A stretch of DNA of 64,000 bases from Bacillus sp. FJAT-42315 (GCF_002797375.1 NZ_KZ454941.1:3416744-3480743); one strand, 5' to 3'; shown: positions 53,231 through 62,570, counted from the first letter of the stretch. The notes: a model not told the origin generated them from the letters alone. Program-made: numbers and translations.

Positions 53231-54052
53231 CTAGCTTTCATTTTTCATCATATTTCTGATATAGATAAATCCGACTGCTGCACACATTAGAAACAAAATA
53301 ACTGCAATACTACTTGATTGCCCTAATTCATGGTAAACAGAGAAATGTTGTTGCATCGAAACCCCTAGCATTTGAGGAGCATTTTTATCAATTAAAAACG
53401 GGGCAGTAAAGCTACCAACAATCCCCATAAATGCAAAGGTTAATGCCACTAATAACGTGTTATAAGACAAAGGTAAAATGAATTTAAAAAACACCGTAAG
53501 CTTTTTAGCTCCTACATCTCTAGCACTTTCGATCACTGAGTTAGGAATTGCTGATAATGCAGAAAGCAAAAGCATTGTAGTAAATGGGATATTAAACCAT
53601 AAATTCATTAATATAAGTCCCTTAATATCGTATAAAAATGTAGGCATATTTTCCGAACCGATAAATCTAGCAATCCAGCCCGTTTCACGATACATATTAA
53701 TAAATCCATAGATGGCAATAATCCCTGGAATAAACATCGGAATAAAGTAGAACCTACCAATAAATTTGGCAAACCAGCTCGTCGAAAATCTTAAATAAGC
53801 AGCAAGTACATAGCTGATCATTAATACTAATAAACACGAAACTAATGTAATGATCATCGTATGTTTGAAGTTAGCTACCATCATAGGATCTGTTAAAACA
53901 TACTTATAATTATCCCAAGTAAATTCTTCGTTTTCATTTAAAAAACTTTGTTTAATCGAAATACAAACTGGCCAAATGACTAGAATGAATAAGGAGAGAA
54001 ACGATGGTAAAACCATCGCCACTCCCAAAAACTTTTGCTTCTTTTCATTCAT
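53231..54052 (-). CDS. ABC importer permease 1
   Basis: 273 residues, six membrane helices. EAA loop IESARDVGAKKLTVFFKFILP (about 175-196). Start overlaps the binding-protein stop as TAATG. Sequence style is that of the iron/thiamine/polyamine/phosphonate group of importers (PotB, ThiP, PhnU). Confidence 0.9.
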   Translation of the reverse strand: MNEKKQKFLGVAMVLPSFLSLFILVIWPVCISIKQSFLNENEEFTWDNYKYVLTDPMMVANFKHTMIITLVSCLLVLMISYVLAAYLRFSTSWFAKFIGRFYFIPMFIPGIIAIYGFINMYRETGWIARFIGSENMPTFLYDIKGLILMNLWFNIPFTTMLLLSALSAIPNSVIESARDVGAKKLTVFFKFILPLSYNTLLVALTFAFMGIVGSFTAPFLIDKNAPQMLGVSMQQHFSVYHELGQSSSIAVILFLMCAAVGFIYIRNMMKNES

Positions 54053-55218
54053 TAATTAGCAATCTCCTTTTGCCATCTCTTGTTGATCTCTTCCCCTAAC
54101 GTACCACCGTTAAAGATTCTGTATTCTCCTGATACACTTTCAAACTCTTTTTGTAAATCTTGATCTAATTGATCCCACTTAATACCCGGGAAGCCGTACA
54201 TTTTTTCAATAACAACTTCTTGAACTTCTGGTGTTAATACGTAGTTTACAAACTCTTGAGCTGCTTCTTTTTCCTTCTCATCGTTATCTGCTGGAACCAT
54301 TAAATAAGCAGGGCCTCCAGTAAAGCCTGGCTCTAGTTGCTTTAATTTAGTCGTTTCTGGAAGTAATTTATTGTTCATTTGTTCTAAAGCCATATCAGAC
54401 CATGCAGGTACCATATCTACTTCTCCGTTAGCCAATAAATCTAACGTCCCTTGGTTCTTCTTTGGATAAATTCCTTCTTTGTATAAGTATGGCTCTAAGT
54501 CATTTAAAATTTGGAATCCTTTATCCCAATCTTTCATGATGCTCTCGTCTTGAGTATTCATCGCTTCTTCTGGCAACTGATTATAAAGCGTCGTAATAAC
54601 AAATGAGCTTCCTGATCCACCTGTCGTAGGGTCATTATAAGCAAATCTACCAGGGTGATCTTTCACCCATTTATAAAGTTCATCTGGTGTATTAGGTACT
54701 TCTTTCACTTTGTCGCTATTGTATGCTAGTACAACGGCAGAAGCACGGTGTGGAATTGCAAGTTCTTTCGTTCCATCCATATTTTTCTCATTAACATTTG
54801 CAATATTAGGAATATTAGATTCGTTCAACTTCTCAAATAACCCTTCTTCTTCTCCGCGAAGGACATCTTCAAGTCCACCTTCATAAATATCTACACCTGA
54901 GTCTTTATTCGCTTTTTTCGCCGCCAGCATACGATCCATTGTTGATTGCCCACCTTGGCCAGCCGCTAAAAATACTAATTCAACATCGATATCTTGATGC
55001 TCTTCTTCAAACTTCGGAATCACTTCTTCCCAAAAGGTTTGGACATTTAATGATCCTGTTGAATATAAAGATACCTTTACTTTCTCTTCAGACTTAGAGC
55101 CACTTTCTGTTTTACCTTCTTCTTTAGTATCACTACAAGCAGCTAGTGATAAAGCCGTCATTCCTGCGATAGCTGTGATAGATAATTTTTTAGTGTACTG
55201 TTGTAAGTTTTTGAACAT
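54052..55218 (-). CDS. ABC importer substrate-binding lipoprotein
   Basis: About 388 residues. Signal peptide with lipobox LAAC, a Glu/Ser/Lys linker, then a type-II binding fold (VKVSLYSTGSLNVQTFWEEVIPKFEEEHQDIDVELVF). C-terminal EFVNYVLTPEVQEVV is typical of the family. Start at 55218 has AGGAG eight bases upstream and overlaps the ATPase gene by 29 bases. Ligand unknown. Confidence 0.9.
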   Translation of the reverse strand: MFKNLQQYTKKLSITAIAGMTALSLAACSDTKEEGKTESGSKSEEKVKVSLYSTGSLNVQTFWEEVIPKFEEEHQDIDVELVFLAAGQGGQSTMDRMLAAKKANKDSGVDIYEGGLEDVLRGEEEGLFEKLNESNIPNIANVNEKNMDGTKELAIPHRASAVVLAYNSDKVKEVPNTPDELYKWVKDHPGRFAYNDPTTGGSGSSFVITTLYNQLPEEAMNTQDESIMKDWDKGFQILNDLEPYLYKEGIYPKKNQGTLDLLANGEVDMVPAWSDMALEQMNNKLLPETTKLKQLEPGFTGGPAYLMVPADNDEKEKEAAQEFVNYVLTPEVQEVVIEKMYGFPGIKWDQLDQDLQKEFESVSGEYRIFNGGTLGEEINKRWQKEIAN

Positions 55219-56275
55219 GATTTTCGCTCCTTTTAACAATTGGTTGTAGTTGATTATCTTTGTAAAATGTAACAGCTTTAATACTTACTTCTACTTGTTG
55301 ATTGACAGCTAATGTCTCTAGCTTTCTCTTTTCAATAAATGTTTTGAATAAGCCCAACTCTGTTTCAATGGTTACTTCTGCATAGTGACCTAACATCATA
55401 ATTTTCTTGATTGTACCTGTTACATCTCCGTTACAATCACTAATTTCTATATCTTCAAGTCGAATAGCTATATTTACTTTTGAATTTCCTACATCCTTCA
55501 CTTCAAACATGGAATTTCCTAATTGAACGATTCCATCTTTCGCTTGTCGTTCAATAAAGTTCATCTTCCCAATGAAGTTTGCTACAAAATAAGTCTTAGG
55601 CGAATTGTAAATCTCTTTTGGAGCATCTAATTGTTCAATGTTCCCTTTATTCATTACAGCAATGCGATCAGATATAGCCAAGGCCTCTTCTTGATCATGC
55701 GTAACGAATATCATTGTCAAATTTTGAATCGCTTGAATTTCTCTTAATTGTTCTCTTAATTCGTGACGTAGCTTGGCATCGAGAGCGGAAAAAGGTTCAT
55801 CTAGCAAGAGGACTTTAGGATCTAATAATAATGCCCTTGCTAAAGCAATCCTTTGTTGTTGTCCGCCGGAAAGTTCAGCCGGGAATTTCGTTTCCATTCC
55901 TTCTAAATGCACTAATTTCAGCGCCCACTGTACCCGTTCACGAATCTCTTCTTTTTTCATCTTCTTAAGCTTCATACTAAATGCTAAATTGTTATATATA
56001 TTCATATGTGGCCATAAATTATAGCTTTGAAATACCATAGCTGTCGGCCTTTTTTCAGGTGTATATTGACTGATATCTTCATTGTCAATCAGAATTTGTC
56101 CTTTTTGAGGTGTGACAAAGCCCCCAATGGACCTTAAAATTGTTGTTTTTCCACAACCAGAAGGGCCTAGTAAAGTCAACAATTCTCCTTTTTTTACTTG
56201 TAAATGAATATCTCTGATCCCATCTCCTGTTTTATAAATATTTGTTAAGTCTTTAACTTCTAATTGCACACTCAT
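55190..56275 (-). CDS. ABC importer ATPase
   Basis: About 361 residues. Walker [10 protein letters not shown] (about 38), signature LSGGQQQR, Walker B VLLLDEPFSALDAK, H-loop VTHDQEEA, and a C-terminal TOBE domain. ATG at 56275 is preferred (AGGTGG six bases upstream); an in-frame GTG is at 56284. Second gene of the operon after permease 2. Confidence 0.92.
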   Translation of the reverse strand: MSVQLEVKDLTNIYKTGDGIRDIHLQVKKGELLTLLGPSGCGKTTILRSIGGFVTPQKGQILIDNEDISQYTPEKRPTAMVFQSYNLWPHMNIYNNLAFSMKLKKMKKEEIRERVQWALKLVHLEGMETKFPAELSGGQQQRIALARALLLDPKVLLLDEPFSALDAKLRHELREQLREIQAIQNLTMIFVTHDQEEALAISDRIAVMNKGNIEQLDAPKEIYNSPKTYFVANFIGKMNFIERQAKDGIVQLGNSMFEVKDVGNSKVNIAIRLEDIEISDCNGDVTGTIKKIMMLGHYAEVTIETELGLFKTFIEKRKLETLAVNQQVEVSIKAVTFYKDNQLQPIVKRSENHVQKLTTVH

Positions 56276-56291
56276 TACATCCACCTTTTCC

Positions 56292-57113
56292 TTATTTCAT
56301 CTGAAATCCGCCAGCGACGGCATCATTTCCAAGAAACTTTTTAGCAGCCATTAACAGCACAATAGTTGGCAATGTTAAAATAATCGAAAATACAGCACCA
56401 GCATTAGCTGGATAGTCAGCGATAATAGAATACATAATAACAGGCATCGTTTGGTAATCTGGAATTCCTACTAGCAAAGTTCCTTGTGCTTCGTCTAGAG
56501 AAGACAAGAAAGTAAAGATAGAAGCTACAATAATACCCGGTGCGGCAATAGGCAACGTAATATGCCAAAACACTCTTAAAGGAGACGCACCGGAATCTCT
56601 CGCTGCTTCTTCTTGTGATTTTTGGACATTTTTAAATGCCGCTGAAGGAATCCAAGTCATATACATGAGCGTATTAATCACATGGATCAATACAACACCT
56701 ATAAAAGTATTCATAAGACCAAACTGATAAAACATCACACCTACCGCAACATAAAGACCCATTTTAGGGAAAGCATTTGTCAACAAGAACGAGAATAAGA
56801 ACATTCTTCTCAATGGAAATTGCAGTCGCGCAAATGCATAGGCTGCTGGAATACAAATGATAATAGAAACAATGGTGACAATCGTTGCAATTAAAAAGGA
56901 TAACAGAATGGATTTTACAATCTGATCGTTTTCAAAAACATACTTCCACCAATCTAACGACCAAGATGTTGGAAACATGTCAGGATATCTCCACTCTCCA
57001 GAAAATGCTAATATGACAAGATTTAATAATGGTCCAAAAAAGAACAAGCAAAATATTGCAACAATAATAAATTCAATAATTTTTCCTTTCGGTAAAGCCT
57101 TAAAATACCACAT
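56292..57113 (-). CDS. ABC importer permease 2
   Basis: 273 residues, six membrane helices, EAA loop EEAARDSGASPLRVFWHITLP (about 182-202). First transporter gene after the LacI regulator, 28 bases on, with TTGGAGGCT upstream of the ATG. Confidence 0.9.
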   Translation of the reverse strand: MWYFKALPKGKIIEFIIVAIFCLFFFGPLLNLVILAFSGEWRYPDMFPTSWSLDWWKYVFENDQIVKSILLSFLIATIVTIVSIIICIPAAYAFARLQFPLRRMFLFSFLLTNAFPKMGLYVAVGVMFYQFGLMNTFIGVVLIHVINTLMYMTWIPSAAFKNVQKSQEEAARDSGASPLRVFWHITLPIAAPGIIVASIFTFLSSLDEAQGTLLVGIPDYQTMPVIMYSIIADYPANAGAVFSIILTLPTIVLLMAAKKFLGNDAVAGGFQMK

Positions 57114-57141
57114 AAATTTTTATAGCCTCCAAATTAGTAGT

Positions 57142-58155
57142 TTACGTTACATGCTCACCTCCTTTAAGTGGCTTGCAACTTTCGCGAATGAGCAACTGAT
57201 ACGGAACATAGATCTTTTTCTCATAGGTGGTTTTGTCAATATGATCTATCAACTTTTCCATTCCCGTTTTAGCTAATAATCCGATCGGTTGTTCGATCGT
57301 TGTTAATTTCGGTCGGCAAACTGTTGAAATTTTACTGGCATCAAATCCCGCGACAGACACATCTTTAGGTACTTGAAGCCCATGATCCATTAGACAATTC
57401 ATTGCCCCAACAGCTACGTCATCACTGATTGCAAATACTGCAGTGGGTTTGTTGTTATGTTCTAGAACGTCTTTCATTGCTTGATAACCACTGTCCATGG
57501 AGTAATCACCATAAGCAACTTTATATGTAATTTGTTTGTTTGAATGTTTAATCCCATCTATGAATCCTGCTAAACGCTTGTTTAATGTCGCATGTTCAGA
57601 TTCACTACCAGCAATAAACAATATTTCTTCATGACCTAATTCAATTAAATACTCCGTCATCGCCTTTGCAGCAGCATAATTGTCGATGAGTACACTTGGA
57701 ATATCAGAACCCAAAATTTCACCACATAAGAAAATTGAATTGATTCCCCAATCTTGAATGATGTTAATCGATTGCTCCGATAATTCTTCATGCATTAAAA
57801 TCAAGCCATCTACTCTCATCTCCTTTAATAAGCTAAGATATTCAATCTCTTTCTCTGGACGATGCAACGTATTACATACAAATAACTTATAGCCTTTTTC
57901 AAAAGCGATTTTTTCCATCTCCGAAATGATCGAGTAGTAAAAACTCAAATCAACTTCCGGCACAATGACGCCAATCAAGTTGGTTTTATTCGTCACTAGA
58001 CTTCTTGCTACCCAATTCGGCGCATAACCTAGCTCCTCTACAGCCTGACGAACTCGCTCTCTTTTCTCATCAGATACATATTTTTCATTATTTAGCACTC
58101 GCGAAACCGTTGTTTTACTGACACCCGCTTTTTGTGCCACATCTTTAATATTCAT
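57142..58155 (-). CDS. LacI-family regulator of the ABC-PHP operon
   Basis: 337 residues. Helix-turn-helix NIKDVAQKAGVSKTTVSRVLNNEKYVS (2-28) with hinge helix NWVARSL, and a periplasmic-binding-like effector domain (TNLIGVIVPEVDLSFYYS ... VAGFDASKISTVCRPKLTTIEQP). First gene of the operon, so autoregulated. Three copies of a LacI-type palindrome upstream (58179, 58274, 58460) are its obvious operators. Confidence 0.92.
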   Translation of the reverse strand: MNIKDVAQKAGVSKTTVSRVLNNEKYVSDEKRERVRQAVEELGYAPNWVARSLVTNKTNLIGVIVPEVDLSFYYSIISEMEKIAFEKGYKLFVCNTLHRPEKEIEYLSLLKEMRVDGLILMHEELSEQSINIIQDWGINSIFLCGEILGSDIPSVLIDNYAAAKAMTEYLIELGHEEILFIAGSESEHATLNKRLAGFIDGIKHSNKQITYKVAYGDYSMDSGYQAMKDVLEHNNKPTAVFAISDDVAVGAMNCLMDHGLQVPKDVSVAGFDASKISTVCRPKLTTIEQPIGLLAKTGMEKLIDHIDKTTYEKKIYVPYQLLIRESCKPLKGGEHVT

Positions 58156-58178
58156 TCAACATCACCTTCACAAGACTT

Positions 58179-58196
58179 TATGGGATCGTTCCCATA
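58179..58196. promoter_or_regulatory. LacI operator 1
   Basis: TATGGGATCGTTCCCATA, 24 bases before the LacI start codon; central CG as usual for LacI operators. Confidence 0.85.
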
Positions 58197-58273
58197 TTTT
58201 TGTTTATCTACCATTACTAAATATTTGCTGGAATACAAAACTACTGATCGTCTACAAGCATAATCTGAAACTA

Positions 58274-58291
58274 TATGGGATCGTTCCCATA
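58274..58291. promoter_or_regulatory. LacI operator 2
   Basis: Identical 18 bases to operator 1, centre 95 bases away, which would allow a DNA loop. Confidence 0.85.
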
Positions 58292-58459
58292 TACTCTATA
58301 AATTAATCATATATTATATTTATTAATTCCCTATTAATACTTTGTTATAAAAAAGTAAATAAATTATTTATTTCTGTCATTCACAAAAATTGTTAAAATA
58401 TGTCGAAAAACGAATAAAAAATTGAATCTAGAAAGAATATATATGTAATAACTACACTA

Positions 58460-58477
58460 CATGGAATCGTTCCCATG
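58460..58477. promoter_or_regulatory. LacI operator 3
   Basis: CATGGAATCGTTCCCATG, two outer and one inner base different from operators 1 and 2; 186 bases from operator 2. Confidence 0.78.
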
Positions 58478-58821
58478 TCGTTGATAATCATATAATAACT
58501 CACATTTATTAACTCTCTATTAATACTTTGTTATAAAAAAGTAAATATTATTCGTAGCTACCATTTCTTTGAGTTTGTAAATTTTTGTCGAAAAAATAGA
58601 CTTTTCTTCCCCTCCTTAATAAAGATTATTTATAAACTACTAAATATGAAGACTCATCTTATAATTTTAGTTATAAATAACTTACCGATAAATACGCTTC
58701 ATATGAGTCTGAAGTTATATTAATCATGTTTACTATTACTACTGTTCTAAAGGTGTATATTTCCACCCCCTATGTTAGACTAGTGTCATGCATTGGAAAT
58801 TCACTTGAAAGGACATAGAAG

Positions 58822-60033
58822 ATGAACTCATTAGAAAAACAAACAGAGCTGACGAGCCCATTGAGCAAAACTTGGATCGTGCTTATTCTTGGTTCTTTAA
58901 CAGCATTTGGTCCATTATCAATGGATATGTACCTGCCTGCTCTTCCGATGGTGGCAGAGGATTTACATACAACGACTTCGCTCGCACAATTAAGCTTAAC
59001 TGCTTGTTTACTAGGGCTAGCTATCGGGCAATTAATTTTCGGCCCTTTAAGTGATATACAAGGAAGACGCAAACCGCTTATTTCTACGTTAATCATTTAT
59101 TCCATAGCCTCTGTACTATGCGCTTTCAGTCCTAATATTTGGATGCTTGTTTTCCTTCGCTTCGTTCAAGGGTTAACAGGAGCTGCTGGAATTGTTATTG
59201 CGCGTGCTTCTGCTCGTGATTTATATTCTGGAAAGGAATTAACAAAATTTGTTTCTTTACTCGCTCTTGTCAATGGAGCTGCACCTATTCTTGCTCCCAT
59301 TTCCGGCGGAGCCGTTTTGAATTTCACTTCTTGGCCTGCCGTTTTTATCATTTTAGGCGTTATTGGACTGATCATGTTTTTAGCGGTGTTTTTCTTTTTA
59401 CCAGAAACATTGCCTATCCACCATCGCTCAGAAAGTAGTTTAAAAGCGACATTAAAAACATTTAGAGTACTTTTAAAAAACCGTTCATTTATGGGGTTAG
59501 CACTCACACAAGCACTCATTATGGCAAGCATGTTTGCTTACATTGCTGGGTCGCCTTTCATTTTGCAAAATATTTACGGGGTGACACCTCAGCAATTTTC
59601 GATTTTATTTGCCATTAATGGTGTTGGGATTATCCTTACAGCTCAAGTCGCTGGGAGATTATCTAGTACGATTAGTGAAGTGAAGCTACTTTTTAGCGGT
59701 GTCTTGATGGCATTTATAGGTGGGGTTCTGCTCATCGTTGTTGTTCTTGCTAAACTACCATTAATCGCTATGGTGATCGCTCTCTTTCTAATTGTTTCAA
59801 GTGTAGGGGTCGTTTCAACGACAGCTTTCTCTCTTAGTATGCAAAGCCAAGGAAAAGCAGCCGGAAGTGCCTCTGCTCTACTTGGCTTGCTTCCTTCCAT
59901 CGGTGGCGCCCTTGTATCACCACTCGTTGGAATGGCAGGGGACGAAAATGCACTACCTATGGGAATCATTATTCTGAGCTGTAATTTAATCGCTTTATTT
60001 GCTTACTTCTTCCTAATTCACAAAAGAATATAG
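58822..60033 (+). CDS. Bcr/CflA-family MFS drug exporter
   Basis: 403 residues, 12 membrane helices. GPLSMDMYLPALPMVAEDL (about 35-53) and GPLSDIQGRRKP (loop 2-3) are the Bcr/CflA hallmarks; FVQGLTGAAGIVIARASARDLY is the motif C region. Exports drugs or metabolites such as bicyclomycin or cysteine by proton exchange. Divergent from the LacI operon; no LacI operator closer than 340 bases. GAAAGGACATAGAAG precedes the ATG. Confidence 0.9.
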   Translation: MNSLEKQTELTSPLSKTWIVLILGSLTAFGPLSMDMYLPALPMVAEDLHTTTSLAQLSLTACLLGLAIGQLIFGPLSDIQGRRKPLISTLIIYSIASVLCAFSPNIWMLVFLRFVQGLTGAAGIVIARASARDLYSGKELTKFVSLLALVNGAAPILAPISGGAVLNFTSWPAVFIILGVIGLIMFLAVFFFLPETLPIHHRSESSLKATLKTFRVLLKNRSFMGLALTQALIMASMFAYIAGSPFILQNIYGVTPQQFSILFAINGVGIILTAQVAGRLSSTISEVKLLFSGVLMAFIGGVLLIVVVLAKLPLIAMVIALFLIVSSVGVVSTTAFSLSMQSQGKAAGSASALLGLLPSIGGALVSPLVGMAGDENALPMGIIILSCNLIALFAYFFLIHKRI

Positions 60034-60076
60034 AAAAAAGGCGTCAGCTCTACTTTATGAGCTGACACCTTTTTTA
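60034..60076. terminator. Bidirectional terminator between Bcr and ABC-F genes
   Basis: AAAAAAGG-GTCAGCTC ... GAGCTGAC-CCTTTTTT stem. Confidence 0.88.
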
Positions 60077-61864
60077 ATCTTCCATCCGTTTCAATTGCTC
60101 CAGCTGCTGTTTCAGCTTTCTCACTTTTTCAAGCTGCTGCTCTTCTGTTTCGACGCCGTCCTCACCTAACAACGTGGCAATCTTCCATTCTAATCGTTGC
60201 TGCTCATTTTTCAGTTGTTGAATTTGTGGTGAGATCCTCACATGCTGTTCCCATTCCTCATACGTGCCGATATAGTGAGACACCTTTCCTTCCTCAATGA
60301 TCGCAACGGTATTCGCAATTTTCCGTAACAAATATGGATCATGAGCAACGACGACAACCGCTCCTTCGTAGTCCCCTAACATTTCTTCTATCCGTTCACG
60401 AGTCACAATATCTAAATAATTGGTCGGTTCATCTAAAATAAGCAAATTAGCTCCAGAAAAATAAAGTTTCACAAAAGCAACACGGCACTTCTCTCCCATG
60501 CTTAATTCCTTCACTTGCTTATAAACCTCTTCTTTTCGGAATAAAAAGCAGGCAAGAATTGTCCTCGCTTCAGACTGAGTCATATTTGGCAAAGACAAAA
60601 TTTCTTCTAAAATCGTATGTTCAGGATGTAAATTTTCAAGCTCTTGAAAAAAATAACCAATCTTTAACTGTGGGTTTCTTACAATCTCTCCGCTCGTCGG
60701 CGTTAATTTTCCAGCCATCAGTTTTAATAACGTCGTTTTACCGCTGCCATTTTTACCGATCACCGCCAGTCGATCACCTTGCTTAATTTGCATGTTAACT
60801 TTATGAAGAACAAGATCATTTCCATAAGAGAAACTAACTTGGTTGATATCCAACATCCTCTTTCCAGAAAAGTCTCTCGCATCAAAACTCGCTTGAATAG
60901 ACGTCACCTCTTGAGGTTTATCGACAAGCTGACTTTCTAAGCGCTCCAACTCCTTTTCCTTCGTTTTATATTTTGCCGCTTGTTTCGCTGCTTGCTTTTG
61001 TGCAAATGGATTACGCACACTCGCGGCGGCATTTGCTTGTTGATACCAATTTTTATACATTTGAATAGTTTCCATTAGCTTTCTCCGCTCCTGTTGCTGC
61101 TTCTCATACAACGATTGGAGTGACTTAATCTCATGGTCTTTTTGCACTTTATAAGCTTGATACCCACCTTGATATTTTTTCGTTCCTTTTTTCATCAATT
61201 CGTACGTCATTTGAGCCGTTTGATCAATGAAATCTCGCTCATGAGAAATAAATAACACACTGCCTCGATAACGATTGAGCCAATCTTGGAGCCACTGAAT
61301 TGTCTCTGTATCCAAATGATTCGTCGGTTCATCAAGAACTAGTAATTTAGGTGATTTCATCATCACTCTCGCCAACTTAGCCCGCGTTTTTTGCCCACCA
61401 CTTAAGCTAGAAAACGGCAATTCCCATACAACCTGTGAAAGGCCAAGTTGATTTAACATCTTCTCTACTTGAACTTCCCATTGGTACCCATCCATATCTA
61501 AATATCTTTGAAGAATTTCACTATAGTCATCTAGTCGTTGCTCCTTTTGACTCTTTAACAAGTCTTTCCTAAGTTGGATCAACTCTTGATTCTCACTTTC
61601 CACCCATTCACGAGTAGAAAGACAAGCATCATCGTCTGAATCCTGCATCATCCAACCAATTTCATCGTGAGGAATCCCAAACGTAATTTTTCCTTCTGTA
61701 ATTGGTAATTGCCCAAGAATACCTTTTAATAACGTTGTCTTGCCTACCCCATTTTCTCCGATCAAAGCTACTCGTTCGTTTTCCTGAATCTCTAATGAAG
61801 CATGTTCAAACACAGCTACTCCATCAAGTTCCATCTTGACATTCTCTACTTTTAACATAAACAT
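60074..61864 (-). CDS. ABC-F ATPase, ribosome-protection type (VmlR/ExpZ-like)
   Basis: 596 residues, two ABC domains in one chain and no membrane part. Walker A GENGVGKTT (about 37) and GKNGSGKTT (about 365). Signatures LSGGQKTR and LSMGEKCR, Walker B LLVLDEPTNHLD and LLILDEPTNYLD. A charged interdomain linker (about 240-325) is the arm that reaches the ribosome. A C-terminal coiled coil ends the chain. Related proteins displace antibiotics from ribosomes. Preceded by a 320-base leader with terminator, as for antibiotic-induced members. The first ATG has GGAGG seven bases upstream. Confidence 0.88.
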   Translation of the reverse strand: MFMLKVENVKMELDGVAVFEHASLEIQENERVALIGENGVGKTTLLKGILGQLPITEGKITFGIPHDEIGWMMQDSDDDACLSTREWVESENQELIQLRKDLLKSQKEQRLDDYSEILQRYLDMDGYQWEVQVEKMLNQLGLSQVVWELPFSSLSGGQKTRAKLARVMMKSPKLLVLDEPTNHLDTETIQWLQDWLNRYRGSVLFISHERDFIDQTAQMTYELMKKGTKKYQGGYQAYKVQKDHEIKSLQSLYEKQQQERRKLMETIQMYKNWYQQANAAASVRNPFAQKQAAKQAAKYKTKEKELERLESQLVDKPQEVTSIQASFDARDFSGKRMLDINQVSFSYGNDLVLHKVNMQIKQGDRLAVIGKNGSGKTTLLKLMAGKLTPTSGEIVRNPQLKIGYFFQELENLHPEHTILEEILSLPNMTQSEARTILACFLFRKEEVYKQVKELSMGEKCRVAFVKLYFSGANLLILDEPTNYLDIVTRERIEEMLGDYEGAVVVVAHDPYLLRKIANTVAIIEEGKVSHYIGTYEEWEQHVRISPQIQQLKNEQQRLEWKIATLLGEDGVETEEQQLEKVRKLKQQLEQLKRMED

Positions 61865-61921
61865 ACATATTCCTCCATTTTTTCACCAAAGAAAAAAGCG
61901 GAGCGTGTCTTGTTTATTAAA

Positions 61922-62035
61922 CTAACTTATTATATATAAATAAAAAACACAGGCTATACGTACACCCGTGTCCTTAAATAAAATTAAAAAAGAATAGACC
62001 ACACCCTCTAATTCAGAGATTGCTGCTATACTCAT
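61922..62035 (-). CDS. Possible leader ORF (37 residues) across the ABC-F attenuator
   Basis: Frame MSIAAISELEGVVYSFLILF... spans the terminator at 61947-61971 and stops after it. Ribosomes translating or stalling in it would change folding of that terminator. Ribosome binding site weak. A second short frame (MKEASKIAQWISDNFFA) lies at 62126-62179. Confidence 0.3.
   Translation of the reverse strand: MSIAAISELEGVVYSFLILFKDTGVRIACVFYLYIIS
61947..61971 (-). terminator. Leader terminator upstream of the ABC-F gene
   Basis: Minus strand ACACGGGT ... GCCTGTGT followed by TTTTTTATTT, 80 bases before the start codon. Confidence 0.75.
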
Positions 62036-62084
62036 TTAGTTTTATTCCGATCAAGGCATTTAAAAATAGACACAAATATCCCGC

Positions 62085-62100
62085 TTCTTTGCCTAGGCAA
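62085..62100. repeat. Palindrome in the ABC-F leader
   Basis: CTTTGCCTAGGCAAAG, perfect, between the promoter and the terminator. Confidence 0.5.
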
Positions 62101-62191
62101 AGTCATTTTTTTGCTTTTCAATTAATTAAGCGAAAAAATTATCGGATATCCATTGTGCTATTTTCGATGCCTCCTTCATTTAGTTATAGTT

Positions 62192-62220
62192 ATAGTAACA
62201 TAAACACTATTTTTTTACAA
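62192..62220 (-). promoter_or_regulatory. Probable promoter of the ABC-F leader
   Basis: TTGTAA (62220-62215), 17 bases, TACTAT (62197-62192), giving a leader of about 320 bases. Confidence 0.6.
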
Positions 62221-62282
62221 TTATAATTTTATAACAAATTAAAAAATGTTCAAAGGATTTTTTCCTTTGAACATTTAAATTA

Positions 62283-62356
62283 CGGTCCGGACGGGACTCG
62301 AACCCGCGACCTCCTGCGTGACAGGCAGGCATTCTAACCAACTGAACTACCGGACC
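62283..62356 (-). tRNA. tRNA-Asp (GTC)
   Basis: Cloverleaf with acceptor GGTCCGG/CCGGACC, anticodon loop CTGTCAC, T-loop GGTTCGAGTCCC. CCA not encoded. Last gene of the rRNA-tRNA unit inside the window. Confidence 0.95.
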
Positions 62357-62372
62357 ATTTATTAAAATTGAA

Positions 62373-62448
62373 TGGTGGAGGATGACGGGATCGAACCGCC
62401 GACCCCCTGCTTGTAAGGCAGGTGCTCTCCCAGCTGAGCTAATCCTCC
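62373..62448 (-). tRNA. tRNA-Val (TAC)
   Basis: Acceptor GGAGGAT/ATCCTCC, anticodon loop CTTACAA, T-loop GGTTCGATCCC, encoded CCA. Confidence 0.95.
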
Positions 62449-62451
62449 AAA

Positions 62452-62526
62452 TGGTGACCCGTACGGGATTCGAACCCGTGTTACCGCCGTGAAAGGGCGG
62501 TGTCTTAACCGCTTGACCAACGGGCC
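62452..62526 (-). tRNA. tRNA-Glu (TTC)
   Basis: Acceptor GGCCCGT/ACGGGTC, anticodon loop CTTTCAC, T-loop GGTTCGAATCC, encoded CCA. First tRNA after the 5S gene. Confidence 0.95.
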
Positions 62527-62570
62527 TACTGCAATAAATATTCAAAACATAAACCCCTATTGGGAAAATA

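Larger units (their letters stand above)
58274..58547. repeat. Imperfect duplication carrying operator and promoter DNA
   Basis: About 90 bases from 58274 recur from 58460. Each copy has the operator, then AATCATAT, TTTATTAA, and a near-identical block TATTAATACTTTGTTAT followed by AAAAAAGTAAATA (about 58331-58360 and 58515-58545). Suggests duplicated promoters, each with its own operator. The rest of 58156-58821 shows no gene. Confidence 0.75.

Noticed and set aside
62020..62226. Plus-strand frame of 68 residues upstream of the ABC-F gene
   Set aside because: Antisense to the leader, low complexity (SYSYS), no ribosome binding site.
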